DNA from: Chionoecetes opilio
Taxonomy: Eukaryota; Arthropoda; Malacostraca; Decapoda; Majidae
DNA: 64,000 bases
NCBI GenBank assembly: GCA_016584305.1
Contig: JACEEZ010020494.1
Span: 323,511-387,510, forward strand
Reading direction: 5' to 3'
Shown here one piece after another: positions 21,428 through 32,619 of the stretch (positions are counted from its first letter, which is position 1; each line of letters starts with the position of its first letter). The position numbers and the translations under genes were made by a program. The notes beneath the pieces were generated by a model, which saw only the letters and a list, made by a program, of their open reading frames with translations, was not told where the DNA came from and did no database searches.

Positions 21428-22134
21428 TATGCGACGGAGATGAGCACCGAGGCCACGTGCGCATGCCCCTATCTTTACCTATCTATCTATGCCTAATGAT
21501 GAGATAAGAGTTTTTATTGTTAACATTATTATCATCATACTCGTATATTTCGTCAGCAAGGTTCACCCCCCCAAAGTCAAACCTATAGATAATTCGACTT
21601 AAGTCCTTCCTTGCTAACAATCAAGCCACGCCCCTCGAGGTATAGTGCGTTGCGATATACCGTTCCAGGTTTCTCTATTATTTTCTCAATATTATGACAA
21701 CACTCTCCATTTTTGTAACTGATCATGATATTACGTAAGCTATCTATATATTATATACCTCCTAGCGAGATAAGATATTTTATTGATAACCTTAGTATCA
21801 TCCTACTCGTATGTTAGTTCATCCGTAAGGTCCTCCACCACGCCCCTCGAGGTATAGTGTGTTGCGATATACCGTTCCAGTGTTCCCATACTGCACATCC
21901 GCTAGTTTCCCTCACTCCCCCCTTCCTCCCCGCACAAGAGGCAACAAACCCTGACGTTCCCTGCTGGGCTATATTCCGCGCCCCTGACCTTGTGGACGCA
22001 CGACTTTCACTGGCTTACCGGGTCACTATAAAAAAATACTCTACTGCTGCTGATGATAAGCCTTATACGGTAAAGGTAAAAATGGGGACATAAGCTGTGC
22101 TGCGCGTGGCCTCGGTGCTCATCTCCGTCGCATA
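21428..22134. mobile_element. ~710-bp TIR element with internal duplication
   Basis: ATGCGACGGAGATGAGCACC+GAGGCCACG at 21428-21460 is inverted at 22101-22134, an almost perfect TIR of about 35 bp. Inside, a 130-bp block (GATAAGA...ATTATCATCATACTCGTAT ... CACGCCCCTCGAGGTATAGT+GCGTTGCGATATACCGTTCC) is present twice, at 21500-21670 and 21768-21882. Confidence 0.75.
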
Positions 22135-22205
22135 AGAACATAAGACCATAAGAAAATAAGGAACCTACAAGAGGCCGTGAGACCTACACGTGGTAGTTCC
22201 TGAGT
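22134..22205 (-). mobile_element. CR1-like LINE 3' end, short copy
   Basis: ATAAGAACATAAGACCATAAG...AGACCTACACGTGGTAGTTC: only about 70 bp of the 3' UTR remain. It starts exactly at the right end of the TIR element. Confidence 0.8.
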
Positions 22206-22329
22206 TGTAAAGGAAGAAAGAATATCAACAAGACAGCAAACTTTCCTATAACTCTATAGTCTATGTTTTTTAACGAGACGAAAATCCGTGCATTAGCCTG
22301 TGAACAGTGAATACGTTACTACGGGACAC

Positions 22330-22515
22330 GGGGCTAGTGTGACAGACATCTGGGTTACCACAGTTACCTTCCCCAGGTTTCCCCAGTTACCCATTTATCA
22401 ATCCTGAAGGGAGGGAAAGAACAGCTTTTTGGGCGGCCCCCCAAATTCCCCGGGCCCGGGAAATTCGAACCGGGGCCCGCAGTTTCGAAGCCAGGGCTTT
22501 TAGAACTAACCACGA
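22330..22515 (-). mobile_element. tRNA-derived SINE, noisy
   Basis: From 22515 on the minus strand: GCCTTCGTGGTTAGTTC (A-box-like), then CCGGTTCGAATTTCCCGGG (B-box), then a body with AATGGGTAACTGGGGAAACC and CACACTAGCCCCGTGTCCC. Homopolymer inflation starts inside this element (see findings). Confidence 0.65.
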
Positions 22516-22574
22516 AGGCTGATGATGAAAAGTAAATGCAAAAAATTTTTGGGCCCTGGGGACAATCGAGCGAA

Positions 22575-23090
22575 GGACCCATCGAGAGAGGAGAGGACCG
22601 AGAGGGGGAAAGAGAGAGGAGGGGAGAGAGGAGAGATGGGGGGAAGCTTCATCTCGGGTTACATGAACATAAGGTTTACATCAGGGTTATGGACGAGTGA
22701 GCCTTTTCTAAAGGTTTTTTCCTGTCTGGTGTCAGGTAAAATAGATTTTTGTTTTTTGGGGAGAGGGGAGAGAGAGAAGAGAGAGAGAGAGAAAAGAGAG
22801 GAGGGGAGAGAGAGAGGAGAGAGAGAGAGGAGAGGAGAGGGAGAGAGAAGAGAGAGAGAGAGAGAGAGAGGAGGACGAGACCGGAGAGAGAGAGAGAGGA
22901 GAGAGAGAGAAAAGAAGGAGGGAGAGAGGAGAGAGAGAGGGAGAGAGAGAGAGGAGAGAGGAGAGAGAAAAGGGGATGAGAGAGAGGGGAGAAGGGGAGA
23001 GAGAGAGAGAAGAAAAAGGGGAGAGGGGAGAGGAGAGAGGAGAGAAAACGAGAGAAAAGAGAGGAGGGGAAGAGAGAGAGAGAGAGAGTG
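22575..23090. repeat. (GA)n purine array
   Basis: GAGAGA/GGAGA tract, purine on the + strand with irregular G and A runs. Glu/Arg and Ser/Leu frames here are artefacts. Confidence 0.93.
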
Positions 23091-23091
23091 C

Positions 23092-24318
23092 TCTGAGCCC
23101 TGCCAGTGGAAGATCAGTCCCACGGGGCCCTTGTGCGGGGGCCAAAGTCCGGGGAAAACATTTTACGGGGACGTCTTCTCCACCCAAGCTGCCAGAAAGT
23201 CTCGGCTTACGCTGATGACTGTACTCTCTCCTGCTCCTACCGGGGACAGACATTTGGGCGTGAGCTGATGAGGTCAATGACCCTTGAGTGTTATACAGGA
23301 GTGGGGTCACTTTGGCAGGTAAATTTTGTCCGGAAAAGGGAAAAGGGCAAGGGGGGTTTTTCTGGGTTTCCCCGCTCCCCCGGGGCCAGCAGGGGAAGGG
23401 AGGCTGCGGTTGGTGGCGTTCCCTCCCACCCCCGGGGAAGGGCCCTTTAAAGGGTTTTCTGGGAGTAGAGGTGGACCGAGAGCAAAAGGTTTGGGGGCCC
23501 ACATCAAAAAACTTTTGAAAAAAAAGGCCTCAACGGGGTCTCTGCCCTGCAAAAGGGGTAGCCGGGATCCTGGGACAGGGGAGGGAAGCCTTTCCCTAAA
23601 AAGGGCCCAGATACGGTTTAAATTAAGTACCCGCCCTCTCCGGAGGGTCGGGCGCGGGGTTCGCAAAATCGGGGGCCCTGGACACCCATCCAGCGTCGAG
23701 CCCTGCGATGGGGGATGCGCGGGCCCCCCAGCCCCCCGGGCCCCAAACCACCCCTTTTTCGACCCGGGGTTTTGGGGCCTCCGACTCACGGGGAAACACC
23801 GAAAGGGATGTCCCCGGCGCTTTTTGGTTTTTCCAAAAAGGCCCACGGGGCCCGGGGGTTGCCACCCCCTGGGGGGTTTACGACACCCTCCGAGAGTCGC
23901 CCGCGGGCCGAAAAGGGTGCTTACCAGTGGTGATGCAGTGGGGGGTTCCCGGCTTTCCCGTCCCAGCCAGAAACCCAACGACCTTTGGGGGCCGGTCTCC
24001 AGGATGTGGAACATTTTCACGGCCGCTGCCCCTAACATAAGGAGATGAAAACACAAAGTGAAAAATTTTGGCGGCCAATCGGTGGGGGGACTTTTGAAGC
24101 CCCCCCCCGCTGACCCTAGTAAAATGGGCCCCAATGTGAAGCAACAGTGCCTCAAACAAACACTTTAGTGTTTACATAAATTTTTTAAATGTTAGTTTTT
24201 AGGTTTTTAATTTATGTGAAAAATTTGCCCTTAAGATAGGTAGCACACGACAGGGCCCCTTTGGGTTTTTAGTTTTTATGTAGCCTATTTTTAAAAAAAA
24301 AAAAAAAAAAAAAAAAGA
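23092..24318 (+). mobile_element. LINE A: jockey-like non-LTR retrotransposon, 3' part
   Basis: 5'-truncated, frameshifted LINE. The reverse-transcriptase active-site box YADDC is readable at 23208-23222. It is followed by a WQVNF-type block (~23312-23330), the LGVEVDR segment (~23462-23482), an AxIKxF/L..KAS block, a SLYKAQIR-like segment (~23580-23620), and the carboxy tail with VLTSGDAV and RMWNIFTAA.PNIR (~23915-24045). A 3' UTR ends at poly-A 24295-24318. The order and motifs are those of jockey/I-type LINE ORF2. At least six frame changes occur, all in or next to homopolymers, so assembly error cannot be separated from true decay. No ORF1 or endonuclease domain is seen; the 5' side is the GA array. 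Confidence 0.8.
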
Positions 24319-24541
24319 AAAGAGAGAGAGAAAGAGAGGGGAAAAAAAAGAAAAGAGAGGGGAGAGGAGAAGGGGAGAGAGAAAAAGAGGGGGAGGGGGA
24401 AGGGGAGAGAGAGGGAGAGAGGAGAACAGAGAAGAGAGAGAGGGAGAGAGAGAGAGATCGGGGGAAGGAGAGAGAGGGGGAGAGAGAGAAAAGAGAGAGA
24501 GAGGGGGAAAGAGAGAAGAGGGGAAAAAGGGGAGGGGAGAG

Positions 24542-24589
<48 letters not shown>

Positions 24590-25510
24590 GGAAAAAGGAA
24601 GAGAGAGAGAGAGGAGAAGAGGAGGGGAGAGAGAGGGGAGGGGGGAGAGGGGAGAGAGAGAGAGGGGAGAGAGAGAGGGGAGACGGAGAGATGAGAGAGG
24701 GAGGAGAAAAGGGAAAAGGAGAGAGAGGGAAGAGAGGAGAAGGAGAGAGAGAAAAGGAGAGAGAGAGAAAAGGAAGGGGAGAGAGAGGGGAGAGAGAGAG
24801 AGAGAGGGAAGAGAGAAAATAAAGAGAGAAGAGTCCCCCCCGAGGAGAGGGGGGAACGAGGGGAGAAGAGAAAAGGGGAGAGAGAGAGAGAGAGGAGAAA
24901 AAGAGAGGAGGAAAAGAGAAGAAAAAAAGAAAAAAAAGGAGAGGAGAGAGAGAAAAGAAGAGAGAGAGAGAGAGTGAGAGAGAGGAGAGAGAAGAGAGAG
25001 AGAGAGGGGGGAGAGAGGAGAGAGAGAGAACAGACGGGGAAAAGACGGGAAGACAGAAAAGGGGACGGGAAAAGACAGGAAAAGACAGACGACAGGACAG
25101 ACAGAAGAAGGAGAGAGAGAGACGGGGAGAGAGGAAGAGGAGGAGAGAGAGAGAAAAGGAGAGAAGAGGAGAGAAAAAGAGAGAGGAAAAGAGAGGAAAA
25201 GGTGGAAGAAGAGGGAGGAGAGAGAGAGGAGGGAAGAGAGAGAGAAGGGGAAGAGAGAGAGAGACGGGACAGACGAAAAGGACAGACAGAGGGGAGAGAA
25301 AAAGGGAAAAGAGAAGAGAGAGGGGAGAGAGAGAGGGGGAGAGAGGAGGGGAGGGGAGAGTTTGAGAGAAAAGAGAGGAGGAGAGAGAGAAGAGAGAGAG
25401 AGAGAGAGGGGGAGAGACAGAGAGAGAAAAGAAAAGAGAAAAGCCCGAGAGGAGAGGAGAAGAGCCCAAAAAGGGAGAGAGAAAAGAGAGAGGGGAGGGA
25501 GAGGAGAGAT
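24319..25510. repeat. (GA)n purine array
   Basis: 1.2 kb of GAGA/GGGAGA/AAGAGA tract with a few ACGGGA and ACAGAC interruptions (25025-25110, 25262-25290). Purine on the + strand. The 420-470-aa Ser/Leu/Phe frames on the minus strand are repeat translations. Confidence 0.95.
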
Positions 25511-26053
25511 TTTCCCTATGTGCTTTTTTGTGTTCATTGAAATTTTTTTTAAAAGGGGCTAAAAATTCTGTAAAGTGACTTTGTATATTTAAAAAGGGAC
25601 GGGGGAAACAATAAAAAAAATAAGCCCATTTTTTTTCACATTTAAGGCCCACGGCCCAATAGAAAAAAGGGGAAACACCAAAAAAAAGGGAAAGCACGTG
25701 AAAAAGGAAAAACAAACAAAATGTAAAAATTTTTCCTTGGACAAAAAATTAAGAAGCAAAGAGGATCGAGGCGTTTCCGATGCCTTTACTCTCGCCTCGT
25801 TGACGCCGGCCCTCAGAATCAAAACCTGCTGAAATAAATCATACCAGCTGTTTTTTCCAAGCTTACCCAAACCCTATTTTATCTGTTCAAAACCTTACTA
25901 CCAAAAACCAAAGGGCTTATCAAACCTTTATCTGTGCTTTACCTATTTCTTTTTTCTATATTCAAAGCAACCCTCCATTTTTTACTTTGATTTTTTCTTT
26001 TGTTAACTCTACCTAAAAATTAATATTTCGCCATTTCACTTGTTTACTCCCTT
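25511..26053. other. Unassigned noisy AT-rich sequence
   Basis: Homopolymer-rich DNA without a motif I recognise. Confidence 0.45.
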
Positions 26054-26226
26054 TAATGTCGCCGGGGAACAATAATTACGAATTTAGCATCACTACAGCC
26101 TTTTATTCCACGAAGACGCATGCCAAGTATTTTATTTTACACATACATCAACTCCCATTTTTCATTTGGCACAAAAAGGCTGAGTGATGCTAAAATTTCG
26201 TAAAATTTTGGGGCCTGGCGACATTA
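26054..26226. mobile_element. Hairpin MITE related to 10.7 kb
   Basis: AATGTCGCCGGGGAAC...ACGAATTTAGCATCACTACAGCC at the left pairs with GGCTGAGTGATGCTAAAATT...GGGGCCTGGCGACATT at the right, about 55-nt arms. The end CCTGGCGACATTAGTGCAGT is shared with 10691-10792. Confidence 0.75.
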
Positions 26227-26374
26227 GTGCAGTGGGGGAGTGACGGGGGACTTTTAGTCGTGTTATCTACGGAAAAGCTTAAGATACATAACCTATTTTC
26301 TTCTATTTTTGTTTTTTTTTTTAGCTAACCTTTTTATTATTTTAAATTTGCTTCTTTTTTTAAAACTCTTAAAA

Positions 26375-26570
26375 ATGATGATGATGATGACGAGGGGGGA
26401 GGAGAAGAAAAAAAAGAGGATTTTGAAAATTTACCGTAAAAATTCCCTTTGTTTATTTTCTTTTACCCCAAAAACCCTATTTTATTATTTTGAAAATTTT
26501 TTTTGTTACTCTTTAAAATGATGAAAACGATGATGAGGGGGGAAACAGAAAGAGAGGAGATAATTATAAT
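26375..26570 (+). repeat. Short duplicated ATGATGATGA segment
   Basis: TTAAAAATGATGATGATGAC..GAGGGGGGAGGAGAAG at 26366-26408 resembles 26512-26555. AT-rich DNA between. Confidence 0.5.
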
Positions 26571-26635
26571 TACCGTGAAATCTGACCGTAGAGGGGGGAC
26601 ACCCTTTGACAGGATGAGCCCTTCGGGGGGGACGT

Positions 26636-27140
26636 GGAAGGGGGGGGAGGGGGGAGGGAGGAGGAAAGGGGGGGGGAGGGGAAAAAGGGAGGGGAAGGGG
26701 AGGAAGGGAGGGAAGAGGGAAAGGGGGGGAAGGAGGAAGTGGAGAGAGGAAAAAGAGGGAGGGGGGAAAGGGGGGGAAGGGGAAGAAAAGGGGGGGAGAG
26801 GTAAAGAGGGAGGGGGGAAAAGGGGGGAGGAAGAGGAAGAAAAGGGGGAGAGGGGTTTAAAGAGGGAGGGGGGAAAGGGGGAGGAAGGGGAAAGGAGAAG
26901 GGGAGAGAGGTAAAGGGGGAAAAGGGAGGGGGAAGGGAAGGCCGGAGGGGAAGAGAGGGGGATGGAAGGGGGGGGGGGGAAAAGAGGGGGGTAAAGGGGG
27001 GAAGGGAAAAAGAGGGAGCAAAGGGTTTCAGTACCCAGAGGATGGGGGGGAGGGGTGAGGGAGAGAGAAAAAAAGGGGGAGGGGGGGAAAGGGGAGTGAA
27101 GGGAGGGGGTAACGGAGGGGGGGGAGGAAAAAGAAAGATT
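26636..27140. repeat. G-rich purine array
   Basis: GGGGGGAGGGGAAAGGGAGG-type sequence, with irregular 35-45-bp units containing GTAAAGAGGGAGGGGGG. Homopolymer lengths are unreliable here. Confidence 0.9.
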
Positions 27141-27579
27141 TCCCAAAAACAATCCGGATGAATTTTGTGGGGTGGTGTGTGTGTGGTGTGGGCTTTTTGA
27201 TTGACTGTGTGTGCGGGAGGTGTGGTGTGTGTGGGGTGCTGTTTTGTGAGTGTGTGCGGGACGGGTGGTCCGGTGGGGTGTGAGTGTGCGGTGGGTGTGT
27301 GTGGGGTGTTTTAATTTTTTCCTTTGGAGTAGACAGTTTTAAGATTAAAACAAAACCTTTTCCCCACCTTCTCCCCCATTTTCCTTTTTCCCCCCCCGCC
27401 CCATTTTTTCCCCTTTTTCTTCCTTCAAGCTTTTCTTTAACTCTCCCCCTGGTTTCCTTACCCCCCCCTTTTCCCTTTTCCTCTTTCCACCTTCACGCCA
27501 CGCCCGTATTATACCAGCGCATAGCCCAAAGCCATATTTTTTACAGGGTTTTGGGAATGGGACCCCCTATCTCTAGACT
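27141..27579. other. GT-rich then CT-rich low-complexity sequence
   Basis: 27165-27310 is GTGTGGGGTG-type. 27355-27490 is C/T-rich. No supported gene. Confidence 0.7.
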
Positions 27580-28187
27580 GTTAAACGCGACAATGTTTTA
27601 AAATTTCCCAAAGGCTGCATAGGGGCCCGGGCCCCCCCCCGACAAAGAGAATAGGGGGTCAAAGGGGACTATCATATGGGACGGTTTACCCATATATATG
27701 ATTTTAACGTAAATCTTTGTAAATTTTTCTTCTATAATTTTTTCCCAAAAAAAAAAACATTTAAAACACGCTAAAAAAAACCCCATGGTATTCCCGAGAC
27801 TGAAGAAATATGCTTTCATTTTAAACCTTCCCCTTTAAAAAAATTTTTGCAAAGTCAATTTTTTTTTTACCCCGGGGAAGGGGTTTCTCAATAAAAACCC
27901 GCAATTTTATTGCTTTCCATTGAAAATTTTTGTTTTTTGATAAAGGGAATTAAAAAACTATCCCATAAATTAGCAAAAAATAAAAAAATAAAAACTTTCA
28001 ATGGGGGAAATTTTTTTTCCGATTTATGAGTTAGTTTTTTTATTTATTTTTATTTTTCTGAAAAAAATAAAATTAGAAACCATGTAAAAATTAGCTTTAA
28101 AACTAAAAAAATACCCTCATCAACGGGAAAATTACCCGATTGATGATTTTTTTTATTTTTTTTAACGCTAATTTATGCATGGTTTAA
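27580..28187. mobile_element. Foldback element, copy interrupted by the LTR element
   Basis: Noisy but collinear with the clean foldback at 61589-62520: ...ATATATGATTTTAACGTAAATCTTTGTAA, TAAATTAGC, AACGGGAAAATTACCCGATT+GATGATTTTTTT, AACGCTAATTTATGCATGGT. It stops at TTTAA where the LTR begins (28188). The 5' part (27580-27690) also matches 49900-50005. Confidence 0.75.
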
Positions 28188-28950
28188 TGTGGTGCCCGAA
28201 GCTTCGAAGCAAGGGGGTTTTCAAGAATCACCACCAAAAGGGGGGCCCCCACCTTTTTCCCGGGGCCACGCCCCAAAGGAGTCACGTGGGCCGTGGGGTT
28301 TTATATAACGGGGGAGGGGGACCGGGACAGCGATAGTTTTCCTTTACGCCCCGCACCCCACACTCCAACAGCACAAACGGAGCTACGGACCTGACTACGT
28401 CCAGGTCATCCTCCCCCTCGCTTCCCTGTAGATGGGTTAGGGGAGCTACGGACCTCACCTACGCCCTGGCCAGCCGCCTCGTCTCCCTTTTAGGGGTTTT
28501 ACAGGGAGCTACGGACCTCACCTACGCCCCTGGCCAGCCCCCTCTTTCTACCTGTATAGGTTACAAGGGGGCTAGGGAAACCTCCCCCTACGCCCTGGCC
28601 CAGCCCCCCTCGTCTACCTGTATGGGTTACAGGGAGTACGGACCTCCCCCTACGCCCTGGTCAGCCGCCCGTCTACCTATAGGGTTCCCGGGGAAAGCTA
28701 GGGAAACCCCCACCACGCCCTGGCCAGCCGCCTCGTCTCCCAAGGGGTTTTACAGGAGCTACGGCCCTCCCCTACGCCCTGGTCGGGTCGCCTCGTTACC
28801 GAGGGTTACAGGGAGCTACGGACCTCCCCTACCCCCCTTTCCCGGGCCGCCCCGTTTTTACCGGTAGGGGTTTAAAGGGGGCTAGGGACCTCACCTACCC
28901 CCGGGCCCAGCCGCCTCGTCTAACCTGCATGGGTTACGGGGTTTTAGTAA
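28188..28950 (+). repeat. 5' LTR with ~64-bp tandem repeats
   Basis: The U3-like leader (28188-28380) carries GTCACGTGGGCCGTGG and a TATA-type TTATATAA (28301-28308). It is followed by about nine copies of a ~64-bp unit (GAGCTACGGACCTCACCTAC, GCCCTGGCCAGCCGCCTCGT, CTACCTGTATGGGTTACAGG). The true LTR end may lie farther right, up to about 29165, where TGGTACCCCGG (29168-29178) could be a tRNA primer-binding site. Confidence 0.75.
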
Positions 28951-30729
28951 CCCTACGCTCGTCCTCCTGTTTCCGGTCTGTTTACACGTCTCCACTTTAT
29001 GTTGCCCCTTTGGAAAACGCTTTATTTTGTTTGGTTTTCCAGCGACCGGGTTACTTTTTAAACTATGTTGGGGGACAGTTTTTTTAATTTTAAGTAAAGG
29101 GGGAAATTTTACGGTGTTTTTTACTTAATTTTGGGAGCCTGGGAAAAGGGGTTTGAGCCCAAAAATTTGGTACCCCGGGGGGCCCTGTGAAGCCCCACGT
29201 TGAATAGTGAACCTTTTAAATGAGTGACATGGCGAGGGAGCGGTTGCAACTACCGCCCTTTCCCAAACCACAATTTTAAAAGGAGGGGGGGCGCGGGCAC
29301 GCCGGGGCAAACCTGGCTAACACCTGGCCAACGCCCAACAAAATTAAACCGCTTTTGTTTTGTGCCTTGCCTCCCAAAAAGAGCCACACTCGAAACAAAG
29401 CAAAATTTTACCCCCCCCCGGGGACCCCAAACAGATTCGGGGCTCTAAAGAGTGCTCTTTTAGACGTTGTACGAAGCCCCAGACCACCATACCCACCACA
29501 GGAGGGAAAACCCATCATTTTGGGGGACATGGGGCCCGTCTATTCTTGGCAGCAGATGCAACTAACCCAATATACGGTGAAAACACGTCTTTCCAAAAAG
29601 CAGGCTTGATCCATGTTTTTAAGAAGTTCCCTTGGGGAGGTAAGAGTTGTTTCTGCCCTTTTTTGATGAAGCACATCTATATTACATTCGTCTCTGCACC
29701 CGGAAGATTATATCACCAATTGTCAGACCGTACTCATTCTCCCGAAAATTTGGCACCAATCCAGAAATTTTTCCCCAAAAGGGTTTTTAAATACTTTCTT
29801 CCCGATAGAAATTTTCCAAAATGGTCCTACAGCCAAAAAGGGGAAATGTCACCAGGGCCTGCCCCCCGAGGTCCACCACCTTATAGGGGGTCTTTAAAAT
29901 GTCTGGGGGACACTACGGGGGATCAAAATGTCTGTGCTCCCAGGATCCCTAGAGCTGAAACTTCAGGCACCCCGCTTCCCCAAAATCTTGAAACGATTTG
30001 GGACGCCATTGAGGAGCACATGAATAAAAAGAGGGGCTCGCCTGTTTTTTCCCACATAGAGGGCCGTAACAGTCTCAAGGTAAAGGGCGTCCCACCCACC
30101 CGTTTTTTCCCTTTTAAAAAAAGTTGAAATTGTGCTGGTACCTTTCCCCCTTTTGGGTTTCCCAGGGCCAGACATTTGGCCGCCACCTTCCAGTGGTCGG
30201 GAAACGATTTTGGCAGGGGGAAAGGAATGGGAGCCCCGCTTTTTTTGACGCCCTGGTCTTTGCTAGTGTAAGAGACCAAGCACTGGCAAGAGTTTCTTAG
30301 GGGGAAACAGGGCACCCGTCAGCATTCTCCCTCCTTTCCCCAGGAGGGCCCGCAAGTATTTTGCCACTTGCGTTCGCCCTTTTGGCGGCCAACGGAACCC
30401 CAATTTGCAAATTATGGCACAGAGAGGATAAAGATGGTTTGGGTTTTTGCCCAGTTTTTTCCCCCATGGGTTTTTTTTATTTGGAAAATTTAAATAAAGC
30501 CCAACGGGGGGATACGACTTTCTTAATTTAATTTTTGAACTGTTTGTTGCCCCTGGAAAACCCCCTGTTAGGGACAGCAGTCCTCACACGCCACCTTTGG
30601 GTAGACCTTTCCCAGCTGTGAGAGCCCACGTATCACACTCATTAATAATTTTACCGACATGTAGACCTTCAAGTTTTTCCTAGTCTCACAGAGCCTCCCC
30701 AACGACGATCAGCAAATGTTCATGACGTT

Positions 30730-31030
30730 TTTCCTTTAATATCGAGACGACGGGCCCCAAACCAGGTACGCCACCACGGCGCTTGCATCACGACCAAACC
30801 CCTAGCGGCAAAGGGCAGAGTTCGTTTCTCTGCTAAAGGAGGGAAAAACCGATAAAAACCATCAAAAGAGTGTTAATTGGGCCTCCCCTTTTTTATATGG
30901 TCCTAAAGGGCCTTCTGGTACGGAGTGGGTGCGTGGGGGATTATAGGGACTGAAAAAGGGTTTAAACCGTGCCGGATGGGTTTCCCCCTATACCAAACTT
31001 TCCCCCCAAGTTTAACATCACCGGCGGGCC
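30730..31030 (+). pseudogene. Gypsy pol: RT N-terminal part
   Basis: Noisy frames read like the segment between protease and RT (AAKGRVRFSAKGG) and then WASPF...KGPSGTEW...DYRALK, the first conserved RT blocks (WxSP, GxWR.C.DYR.LN), followed by YPLPN-like residues. It breaks off at about 31030, where AT-rich unrelated sequence starts. Family assignment is from pattern recognition only; frameshifts prevent a continuous reading. Confidence 0.65.
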
Positions 31031-32615
31031 TACGTAGGCTGTAGAGCGGCGAACGGGGGCCCGGCCGGCGGAAATTACCTCCGTAAAGCCCTCCGAAGGG
31101 CCGCTGGGGTATTTTTAGACGGGGAAAATTTTTCTATGTGAAAATTAATGTACCTAATTTTAAGAAAATTTAATATTCCCATGGTAAAAAATTTTTAAAA
31201 AAACAGTTATATGATTATCTTTATGTAGATTACACCCGTAGTGACAAGAGCGGCAACTTTACGTCAATCCTCCGGAGGCCCCCTGGTGGGGTATTTGTGT
31301 AGTGGGGGAAAAAAATTTATTTCATAATATAATATTAACTCAGTAATATACATGATCTCAAAATCGGTACCCTCCCCCTTTTTTAGGCCTGTTCAAAACT
31401 TTAAAAAAATTTTTACAGAAGTTTTTATAAAGTTTATAGAAAATCAATTTTTGCAGCTTATTTCCAAAAAATTCCAGTTAATCAGGGAAAAACCCCGAAT
31501 ACATAGAAAAAAGATTTAGGGTAAAATAGAAGGAGTTTTTTCATGGGGAAAAAAGTTTTAAAAGTTAGTCTATGGTGCCCGCTTGTATTAAAATAAAAAT
31601 AAAAATTTTTTTTAAAACCCAGCAAAAATAGGGATAACCAAGGCATATTTTCCCCTTTTTTCAATAATTTAAACATACTACAAAAACACAATACTTTAAT
31701 GGTACACCCAATAAGGAATATGTAGATGATGGAGTTAACATGGATTTAAAATAATGATTTTGAATAAAAAAATTTTTTGGGAAAAAAATTTTCCCCGCTA
31801 TCAATGCCCCTAAACTGAAGACGTACGAAACCATTTCAGAGGGTTTTTAAAAAACCCCCAAAAGGCCTATAGTGTCACCCTTCACAGTCGAAAAAACATA
31901 ATGAAACTTGTTATAACAAGTTTTCGCTCCTTTTTTTATACGAAATAGAGAATAATATAAAAATTGCAGTACCACACCCCTTTTTTGGAATTCCCGCCTT
32001 TCGCCGTGGCAGTGGGCTGCCAAGTGAAGTGAAATCAGTTAGGGGGAAAACGCACAAGGGGTTTGGGTGTAGTTATGTGGGTTCCCCCCGCAACCTAATC
32101 CTTCTACATGGTTGTTCAGATTCCAAAGTACCCCACATGTAAACCCAAAAACGGGAAAAGTTTTTAATTATGAAATAAACAATTTTTCCTTTTGCCCAAT
32201 TTTATCTCCTTTTAAGTATACGGAAAAAACGAAATAGGAATTTTTTTTGGGGGGAAAATTTTTTTAAGCAATTGGCCTTTTTTTTTTTAGTAAGTTTTTA
32301 AATGTTGGAAAAGCCCATTGGGCATTTAAACGGGTAATGGGCTGTGCAAACCCCCTTTAAAAACATTAATTATCGCAATATACTTAGAAAGGTTAAAAAC
32401 CCAAAAAATTTCCCCAATCAAATTAATTATAACAGCGGCAAATGGTTATGCTTTTACGGCGGGCCCCCGGGAGCGGGCCCCCCGGTCAGCCCATGGGGAA
32501 ATTCCCCCGCGGGCCTACGTCGTACAAATTCCGTTGGGCCGGGCCGGGGAAGGCATACGGAGGGCCTCCGGGAGGCCCTACTTTTTGTGTTTGCTGGGGA
32601 GGATTTCCAAACTGA
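31031..32615. mobile_element. Insertion splitting the RT
   Basis: About 1.6 kb of AT-rich, non-pol sequence between the RT N-terminal blocks and the block that should follow directly. Both edges carry GC-rich palindromic motifs (CGGGCCTACGTAGGC with TCCGAAGGGCC at the left, GCGGGCCTACGTCG with GGGCCTCCGGGAGGCCC at the right), suggesting a non-autonomous DNA element. Its identity is unknown. Confidence 0.45.
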
Positions 32616-32619
32616 AGTT

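Noticed and set aside
23326..24048. Gly/Pro-rich novel 240-codon gene
   Set aside because: Parts of this and the overlapping frames read as LINE ORF2 blocks in the known order; the frame is a chance opening across frameshifts.
24269..25715. 420-474-codon Ser/Leu/Phe frames
   Set aside because: Translation of the GA purine array.
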